A DNA stretch of 26,630 nt from a virus. The stretch spans positions 1 to 26,630 of IMG/VR virus record IMGVR_UViG_3300030389_000748; one strand, given 5' to 3'. The translations under genes were made by a program, and so were the position numbers. Numbering within the stretch: the first letter of the stretch is position 1; every line of letters starts with the position of its first letter. This document shows positions 22,005 through 26,630 of this stretch, piece by piece. The notes under the pieces are model-generated. The model did not search any database. It was not told the origin of the DNA and saw only the letters and a program-made list of their open reading frames with translations.

Positions 22005-22469
22005 TTAAAGATTTGTAAATTTTTTTGTTATATCAATATAAAAAGTCTTGTTCTGTTTATTTTTTCTAGCTTCTAATACTTGACATCTGTTTTTTTCTGT
22101 ATATGACACATGAATCCAACTAAAATTGTATTCATTTATTAACTGGTCAAATTCACCATGTTCAATGATTGCATCAAATAATATTTTATTTTGCATTGTT
22201 CCGTCAACATGATATTGAATGTCACACGCTTCGCCTTTTGTGTGTTGTGATGTCATTTTGCTTCCTAATGCAAGACACAAATCAACACATCTGAATCCAG
22301 AGGTCACACGAATTGCACCAATTTTATCTCTAATTTTTTGAAGCAAATTATCAACTAATTTTTGAATGTTGTTCACTTGTTCAATGTTTGGTTCATTTTC
22401 AATTCCTAGTCTTTGAGCTGTTGCCGACCTTGTAAACTCACTTAAATAAAAATTATTAGACAATCTCAT
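22005..22469 (-). CDS. Endolysin, peptidase M15 (D-Ala-D-Ala carboxypeptidase type)
   Basis: 154 residues from ATG 22469, overlapping the preceding stop (TAATG). Zinc peptidase of the M15A group: SEFTRSATAQRLGI at 10-23, RVTSGFRC at 54-61, SQHTKGEACDIQ with zinc ligands H76 and D83, and WIHVSY with the third ligand H120. It cuts peptide cross-links in the cell wall to free progeny. No signal peptide, so it needs a holin; three small membrane genes surround it. The length equals that of phage single-domain M15 lysins. Confidence 0.92.
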   Translation of the reverse strand: MRLSNNFYLSEFTRSATAQRLGIENEPNIEQVNNIQKLVDNLLQKIRDKIGAIRVTSGFRCVDLCLALGSKMTSQHTKGEACDIQYHVDGTMQNKILFDAIIEHGEFDQLINEYNFSWIHVSYTEKNRCQVLEARKNKQNKTFYIDITKKFTNL

Positions 22470-22633
22470 TATTTGCCTTTTAAGAGACTTTTAATGTAAT
22501 TATATATGTCTTTACTTAACATAGCAACAAAACCCCCTAGAAGTCCTAAAATGACTGTTTCCACGATTGTTTGCGTTGGTATTGCAACAACTGTTAAGAA
22601 ATTCCCACAAATAAAACAATTTATTTTGTCCAT
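22469..22633 (-). CDS. Small membrane protein before the endolysin, 54 aa
   Basis: ATG 22633 to TAA 22469: MDKINCFICGNFLTVVAIPT..., then TQTIVETVILGLLGGFVAMLSKDIYNYIKSLLKG. One transmembrane helix (residues 22-41) with a positively charged C-terminal helix, plus a CFICG pair at the N-terminus. It overlaps both neighbours by TAATG, the tightest coupling in the cassette, and directly precedes the endolysin. Holin or antiholin candidate. Confidence 0.7.
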   Translation of the reverse strand: MDKINCFICGNFLTVVAIPTQTIVETVILGLLGGFVAMLSKDIYNYIKSLLKGK

Positions 22634-23181
22634 TATAATTTAATTACTGTATAAGTTGTGTAAACTGTTGCAGACCATCCACCATTAAAATTGTTACTTG
22701 CGTATAAATGCAATCTTGTGTTGTCTGTTGTTGTGCCACCAACACCAGCCGTTGATGACGTTGGTGTAGCTTGTATAAAAGGAACATCAACAGGAACGCC
22801 ATTCATAAATCTGTTGAAATACGTCCAATAAGAACTTGTTGATGTTGGATCAAAACCAACATATAAATTTGAATTTGAACTTTCAGTTGAACTCGCATAG
22901 GTGACAAAAATTGCTATTGATAGGGGTATAATTGAAAAACCTGATCCAGACGTGTCAACTAGAACTTGAAACGCACCAGCAGAACCAGTGTTGTCAAGTG
23001 CTTGGATGTTTGCATTACTTAAAACAAGTTTGTCAGTTTGAATCAAAAATTTATTGTCAATTTGTTTACTTGTTCCAGCACTTGATGAACTTGTGTCACT
23101 TGTATCAACAAGCATCAATTTGTCATCACTAGCTGGATTTTCATTTAACGCACTTTTGTCGGTTAATCTGTAATTTGCCAT
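22633..23181 (-). CDS. Virion protein, fibre-like, 182 aa
   Basis: ATG 23181 (MANYRLTDKSALNENPASDDKLMLVDTSDTSSSSAGTSK). The opening, with its ..DKLMLVDTSD..., is typical of phage tail-fibre or trimer-forming proteins in which a short anchor is followed by a Ser/Thr-rich linker. The rest (GAFQVLVDTSGSGFSIIPLSIAIFV, SNLYVGFDPTSTSSYWTYFNRF, WSATVYTTYTVIKL) is a beta domain without cysteine. It comes between the connector and the lysis cassette and may be a host-binding fibre. No family certain. Confidence 0.6.
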   Translation of the reverse strand: MANYRLTDKSALNENPASDDKLMLVDTSDTSSSSAGTSKQIDNKFLIQTDKLVLSNANIQALDNTGSAGAFQVLVDTSGSGFSIIPLSIAIFVTYASSTESSNSNLYVGFDPTSTSSYWTYFNRFMNGVPVDVPFIQATPTSSTAGVGGTTTDNTRLHLYASNNFNGGWSATVYTTYTVIKL

Positions 23182-23254
23182 TGTTTATTTTTTTAATATA
23201 CTTTTTTAATTTTTCAAAGTTCAACTTTGATTTTTTATATTTACCTCTCAACAT
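23141..23254 (-). CDS. Possible basic peptide gene, 37 aa
   Basis: ATG 23254 to TGA 23141 reads MLRGKYKKSKLNFEKLKKYI..., thirteen lysines or arginines in 37 residues. The start overlaps the connector stop by 7 bases and fills the 66-base gap, but the end runs 41 bases into the fibre gene, more than other overlaps here. A basic peptide is also what AAA-rich noncoding sequence would give. Doubtful. Confidence 0.3.
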   Translation of the reverse strand: MLRGKYKKSKLNFEKLKKYIKKINNGKLQINRQKCVK

Positions 23255-23811
23255 ACTTTATATCCCATTGCAGACAATAACGCTTTTAATCTTTTATCAT
23301 AAATGTTTGTGTCCATGTTAATCCCACTATAATAATTTCGTGTGGTTGCACTCATCTGGTTGTTTGCGTTTGTTGAATATTGACTAAATGATGACGAATT
23401 ATTTTGTAAATAATCAATCAATCTTTCTGTATAGAATTGAGCCGAGTCCTCAGCACTTGCAATTAATGGTTTTAATTCGTCATAACTTGCAGACGTTCCC
23501 TGTTCATTGTCCATTGACACAACGCTATGATTAACCATTCTATATTTTAAAAGTGGATACAATTTCGCAAGTGTCCAATAAACCAAAGGCTTTTGAATGT
23601 AATCATTTAAAAGTGTTGCATAATCACCAGTAACAGTTGTCATATTTGCTTTCATATAATCAAATAAATCCGTTCCAAGTATCGGTTGAATGTGTTGATC
23701 TTGTGACACCAGAATAACAGGATGAATCAAATTGTCATCAACATTTTCTGAAAGTGTTGTGTTTAATTTAAGTGTTTCGGCACTTATTAATAAATTGTGT
23801 GTTATTGCCAT
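23248..23811 (-). CDS. Head-tail connector/adaptor protein (DUF6712-like)
   Basis: 187 residues from ATG 23811, 2 bases after the portal stop. The N-terminus LLISAETLKLNTTLSENVDDNLIHPVILVSQDQHIQPILGTDLFDYM is the known pattern of DUF6712 connectors in Bacteroidetes phages (L.T.LS.NVD...I.P.I...QD..I.P.LGT.L). The centre is helical (LLNDYIQKPLVYWTLAKLYPLLKYRMVNHSV), and NYYSGINMD...LLSAMGYKVC ends it. It sits under the portal and joins the head to the tail. Order portal - connector supports it. Confidence 0.8.
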   Translation of the reverse strand: MAITHNLLISAETLKLNTTLSENVDDNLIHPVILVSQDQHIQPILGTDLFDYMKANMTTVTGDYATLLNDYIQKPLVYWTLAKLYPLLKYRMVNHSVVSMDNEQGTSASYDELKPLIASAEDSAQFYTERLIDYLQNNSSSFSQYSTNANNQMSATTRNYYSGINMDTNIYDKRLKALLSAMGYKVC

Positions 23812-23813
23812 GT

Positions 23814-25778
23814 TTAACCTACTTTAGTATTGTAACTTCTTTCTTTTTCTCTTTTTGGTTTTAAGAAACCATGATTTTTTTTGTTCCAACTTGGTGTTCG
23901 CATTTCTTTGTCATCTGGCATTTCAATTTTGCCATTTGCAAATTGTTGTGAAACTAACCTAAAATTGTTTAATGTTCCATTTGGCAAAAATTCGCCACCT
24001 GTGTATTCTTTACCATCATCATCAACAAATGTTTCACCTTCTGGAACTTGTCGTCTAAAATAGAAAACACGTTCCCATTTATGTCTGCAATTAGCACCCC
24101 CACAATATAATGCAATATTATATGTATTTGAACCATTTGGTCCGAACCCTCTGTTTACAGCTTTTGTTGACGCTTTTTCAAGGTCCTCCATGTTGTAAAG
24201 TGTTCCAGACACAGATTTTGCAACCATTTTTTGACAAAATTCACGACTTGAAACTTGTCCAGTTTCTTTATTTATTGACAATGTTTGCGAATACCTATAT
24301 AATATCCTAAACATTCCAATGTCAGCAGACTTTGAAATTGCGTTTGGTGTTCCAGCTGGTGCATAAGCAAATTCATGATACCTTTTGTCTAGTGTGTGAC
24401 TTTCAACAGGTTCTGAATAAGCTTCAAACCATTCATTGTTGTCAAGATTAATTCCAATTTCATCAAAATATTCAAGACACACCTTGTCGTCTTTTACTTC
24501 AATCCCTTTAAAATTTTCTTTTTTATTTTTTTTTTCAGTTTTTTCAATAACTTTTTTTAATTGTTCAATTGATCCGTCACCAATATCAACACCAGCGTCT
24601 TGTTCGTCAATTGCGTCAATTTTATCAAGATTTAAAAAATCAGCTGGTTGCAATGTTTTAAAATATATTGACAATTCTGTTATTCCATTTAATCTGAAAA
24701 TCTTGTCAAGACCTTCAAGAATTGTGGTTTGGAATGGTTTTATTACTGTTGAATTTAGCAAACTATATGAATCACGCATTTCATCAGCATTGTTTCCAAA
24801 TCCAGATTCACCTTTAATTCCAAATAACATTGGAGACACGATTCTATGTGCTGTCAAAACCTTTCTTGAAACCTCAGATGATAAAAACTGATATTTGTCA
24901 TCATTGTCACCAGTGTTTAATGGTGTAATTTCTGGTGATGTTTCTTTTCCATCATTAAACGTAATTATTAGTTTTCCACTGTTTCCAGAACCACTAAATT
25001 TTTGATTCAATTTTCTTTCAACTTCTTGTCTTTCTTCATCTGATGGAATCCCATTATTGAAAGAGACCATTGCAGAGGGCATAAAATTATTCTCAATATT
25101 TGCAAGGTGCAATTCTGCAATTCCCATATCAAGCTGAATATAATCAGTTCCACCAATGTAGTCTGGCAAACCATAATAAAATGATTGTGGATTATATTCT
25201 TTTATTTGCATTAATTGTGATGTCTCAATTCTGTTTTCTGGATTGAATGCCTTAATCACACGTGGTTTGTGTTTTCTCATGTCACGCCAGTCAAATGAAT
25301 AATAATATTCCTCAACATCACCGAAACTGTTAACTTTACCACTTCTAACATATTGCGCTGGAACGTGTTTAATTTCTGCAATTGCAGTTTTTGTCTTGTT
25401 CCATATTGTGTTGACATAACACGCACCAAATAATTTTAAATCAAATGCAAGTTTTTTGATTGTGTTTCTGTCACCTTTTTTTAATAATTTGTTTAATAAA
25501 AGATATTGTTCTTTCATTGAACCCTCCAGTTCATCTTTGTCAACAACGTCAAGACCTTGCATTGTTCCTTGTTGGTCGCCAGCAATCATTGATGACACAC
25601 CTTTTATTATAGCACTATTAATCCCAGAACCAGTGTATAATTCAATCAAATATTGGGGGTATAAATTATCTAATCCAAAAGTCACATATTCCTTGTTTGC
25701 GTTTTCTCCTATGTGTGGTATGTTGTAATGTGATAAATCAACAACTGAAAAATTTTGTTTGTATTTCTTTTTTGCCAT
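23814..25778 (-). CDS. Portal protein with C-terminal Cys/His extension
   Basis: 654 residues from ATG 25778. Forms the ring through which DNA enters the head. Residues 1-420 match portal layout: GLDNLYPQYLIELYTGSGINSAIIKGVSSMIAGDQQ at 35-70, FDLKLFGACYVNTIWN with the inner core, HVPAQYVRSGKV, YGLPDYIGGTDYIQLDMGIAELHLANIENNFMPSAMV around 215-250, then LTAHRIVSPMLFGI and the wing helix ...SYSLLNSTVIKPFQTTILEGLDKI. After an acidic-basic linker (KKVIEKTEKKNKKEN), residues 440-654 form an added domain with DKRYHEFAYAP, REFCQKM, NRGFGPNGSNTYNIALYCGGANCRHKWERVFYF. In other phages a similar domain is found in XkdF-like or separate head proteins, to my knowledge. Confidence 0.88.
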   Translation of the reverse strand: MAKKKYKQNFSVVDLSHYNIPHIGENANKEYVTFGLDNLYPQYLIELYTGSGINSAIIKGVSSMIAGDQQGTMQGLDVVDKDELEGSMKEQYLLLNKLLKKGDRNTIKKLAFDLKLFGACYVNTIWNKTKTAIAEIKHVPAQYVRSGKVNSFGDVEEYYYSFDWRDMRKHKPRVIKAFNPENRIETSQLMQIKEYNPQSFYYGLPDYIGGTDYIQLDMGIAELHLANIENNFMPSAMVSFNNGIPSDEERQEVERKLNQKFSGSGNSGKLIITFNDGKETSPEITPLNTGDNDDKYQFLSSEVSRKVLTAHRIVSPMLFGIKGESGFGNNADEMRDSYSLLNSTVIKPFQTTILEGLDKIFRLNGITELSIYFKTLQPADFLNLDKIDAIDEQDAGVDIGDGSIEQLKKVIEKTEKKNKKENFKGIEVKDDKVCLEYFDEIGINLDNNEWFEAYSEPVESHTLDKRYHEFAYAPAGTPNAISKSADIGMFRILYRYSQTLSINKETGQVSSREFCQKMVAKSVSGTLYNMEDLEKASTKAVNRGFGPNGSNTYNIALYCGGANCRHKWERVFYFRRQVPEGETFVDDDGKEYTGGEFLPNGTLNNFRLVSQQFANGKIEMPDDKEMRTPSWNKKNHGFLKPKREKERSYNTKVG

Positions 25779-25780
25779 AA

Positions 25781-26242
25781 TTAATTTGTTACGTAAACAG
25801 GTGAACTCTGTGTTGTTGTGTATTCTGTGTAAGTTGTTCCAAGATTGTCTGAATTTGTTAAATAAGCAATTCCGTCAAACACCTGTTTCACAACAGATGA
25901 ATCATTTGGATCAAGATTTGATGATGATGACTGTTGCCAAATTTTAACATTATAGAATCCATAAGGATAGTTTGATTCACCAAGATAAATTTGTCCCTGT
26001 GTTAATGATTCAAAACCATCTGTTACAAATATAAATATATATACATATCTGTCTCTGTTTCCATATACAACATTTGGCAAACCAGCCGAAATAAAATATT
26101 TCTTTTTGTTTGTTTGTTGATTTTCTAACATAATTAACGGATTGTAACTGTCTGAAAAAACAGACTTGTCATATTCATCAAATAAGTTTAAATATATTTG
26201 GTTAATACCTGAACCTGTGTTTGGTCTATTCAGTTGAATCAT
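25781..26242 (-). CDS. Conserved neck/structural protein
   Basis: 153 residues from ATG 26242 (MIQLNRPNTGSGINQIYLNLFDEYD). An in-frame ATG at 26284 would add 14 residues that lie inside the small upstream gene; the later start matches the usual opening of this family. Short beta-sandwich-like protein: YVYIFIFVTDGFESLTQGQIYLGESNYPYGFYNVKIWQQSSSSNLDPND, with the LxxG.Y.Y.VYxQxSxxNLDP segment that recurs next to portal genes in Bacteroidetes phages. Its ending VYVTN is common too. It lies 2 bases before the portal and is probably a small head or tail decoration or adaptor; function not known. Confidence 0.7.
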   Translation of the reverse strand: MIQLNRPNTGSGINQIYLNLFDEYDKSVFSDSYNPLIMLENQQTNKKKYFISAGLPNVVYGNRDRYVYIFIFVTDGFESLTQGQIYLGESNYPYGFYNVKIWQQSSSSNLDPNDSSVVKQVFDGIAYLTNSDNLGTTYTEYTTTQSSPVYVTN

Positions 26243-26387
26243 TTTTCTTTTTTTTAGTTTGTTTTTCAAACCACTTGTCACCATGTCTTTCCTTTACACC
26301 TTCTAATTGATTTTGATTCATTTCACCAAGTGTTAAATTATAACGTGAAACTCTTGTATTTAAATGTTCTTTTTTAACAGTAATCAT
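26226..26387 (-). CDS. Small head-region protein, 53 aa
   Basis: ATG 26387 to TAG 26226: MITVKKEHLNTRVSRYNLTL, GEMNQNQLEGVKERHGDKWF and a lysine-rich end. The Lx.R...LTL..M.Q.QLE.....G..WF pattern matches small proteins of about 50 residues seen beside portal and tail genes in flavobacterial phages. It is the first gene behind a terminator and a late promoter candidate, and its end overlaps the next gene start by 17 bases. Role unknown. Confidence 0.7.
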   Translation of the reverse strand: MITVKKEHLNTRVSRYNLTLGEMNQNQLEGVKERHGDKWFEKQTKKKKNDSTE

Positions 26388-26396
26388 AAGTTCTTT

Positions 26397-26428
26397 TTTA
26401 TAAATATAAATATATTAAAATTGTTTAT
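26397..26428 (-). promoter_or_regulatory. Candidate late promoter, copy 4 (behind a terminator)
   Basis: ATAAACAA (26428-26421) and TATAAA (26402-26397), 19 bases between AAACA and TATAAA, same as the other copies, and 9 bases before ATG 26387. It lies directly downstream of a rho-independent terminator, so transcription must restart here; this is the best evidence that the element is a promoter. Confidence 0.7.
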
Positions 26429-26456
26429 AAAAAAAAGGCAACCATAATTGATTGCC
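26429..26456 (-). terminator. Rho-independent terminator after the tail tube gene
   Basis: Minus-strand stem GGCAATC/GGTTGCC (26456-26450 with 26443-26437; one T-G pair) with a 6-base loop and an eight-T run (26436-26429). It follows the tail tube stop codon by about 30 bases. Confidence 0.85.
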
Positions 26457-26486
26457 CTTTTAAAAACAGAGATAAACTATATTTTT

Positions 26487-26630
26487 TTAAGATGGATATG
26501 TTCCAGTTGTAATTGTTACGTTTGCATCAGTTGTAACACCATCAAACGGATATTTTGCAGTTCCAACACCAGCTGTTGGTTTAAATATGAAATTTTCTTG
26601 TTCTTGACCTGTAAATGTCAATGTGAATCC
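26487..26630 (-). CDS. Major tail tube protein, C-terminal part (cut by window edge)
   Basis: Open frame entering from the right edge with 47 residues, GFTLTFTGQEQENFIFKPTA...TITTGTYPS, and stop TAA 26487-26489. It has no start inside the window. The GFTLTFTGQEQENF strand is what normally follows a KGDL(S) turn in tail tube proteins, and KGDL is where the other fragment at 1-454 ends. Joining the two with two extra bases (for example TCA for Ser at the seam) would give about 199 residues in one frame. The terminator just after it matches the end of a strongly expressed gene. Confidence 0.7.
   Translation of the reverse strand, partial: GFTLTFTGQEQENFIFKPTAGVGTAKYPFDGVTTDANVTITTGTYPS

Noticed and set aside
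23214-23236. Plus-strand hairpin TCAAAGT-TCA-ACTTTGA followed by six T
   Set aside because: It looks like a terminator but points against all genes here; on the minus strand it has no T tract. It may be chance or block antisense transcription, but cannot be supported.
1-26630. tRNA, rRNA, CRISPR, insertion sequence, integrase or attachment site
   Set aside because: I looked for cloverleaf-like sequences, regular direct repeats with spacers, transposase motifs and integrase motifs and saw none.

Overview
The window is an AT-rich (by eye about 30% GC) tailed-phage genome in which every supported gene lies on the minus strand. Several features point to a host in the Bacteroidetes, most likely a flavobacterium: A/T-rich start regions with almost no Shine-Dalgarno sites, two host-type promoters of the TTTG-N19/20-TAnnTTTG class, and structural proteins of the kind common in Flavobacteriia siphoviruses (an XkdF-type protease, a DUF6712-like connector, a DUF4373-type replication protein). 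A tape-measure gene and a frameshifted tail-chaperone gene indicate a long, non-contractile tail. I see no integrase, transposase, tRNA or CRISPR array.

The two ends of the window are the two halves of one tail-tube gene: the N-terminal half at 1-454 and the C-terminal half at 26487-26630. The window is therefore probably a whole circular or circularly permuted genome of about 26.6 kb, cut inside that gene, with a very small number of bases missing at the junction.

Read in the direction of transcription from the right end, the layout is: terminator and promoter (26.4 kb); neck and portal genes with a DUF6712-like connector (26.4-23.2 kb); a virion protein and a lysis cassette of an M15 peptidase among three small membrane proteins (23.2-21.6 kb); a metallophosphoesterase and a small gene, closed by a large hairpin (21.6-20.6 kb); an early region starting at a host-type promoter, with many short overlapping genes: zinc-ribbon proteins, an HTH regulator, a recombination-type protein, an SSB-like protein, a replication initiator with a probable internal origin, a VRR-NUC nuclease and a sigma-like factor (20.5-16.1 kb); HNH nuclease, ParB-methyltransferase fusion and a second DNA methyltransferase (16.0-13.5 kb); small and large terminase (13.5-12.0 kb); tail chaperone with a -1 frameshift, tail completion proteins, tail-tip proteins and tape measure (11.9-3.1 kb); protease, scaffold-like protein, major capsid protein and tail tube (3.1 kb to the left end). 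Portal and terminase are thus about 10 kb apart, with lysis and replication between them.

The most notable signals are: (1) a bipartite element, ATAAACAA-N16-ATATTTATAAAA with fixed spacing, in front of four late transcription starts, a candidate late promoter that the phage sigma-like protein could recognise; (2) a -1 frameshift on a run of ten T that yields a 265-residue tail-chaperone fusion; (3) helically phased 11-bp iterons plus an AT-rich tract inside the replication initiator gene, resembling the lambda O/ori arrangement; (4) an inverted repeat enclosing a host-type promoter upstream of that initiator; and (5) at least ten genes under 60 codons that sit in the tight overlaps between larger genes.
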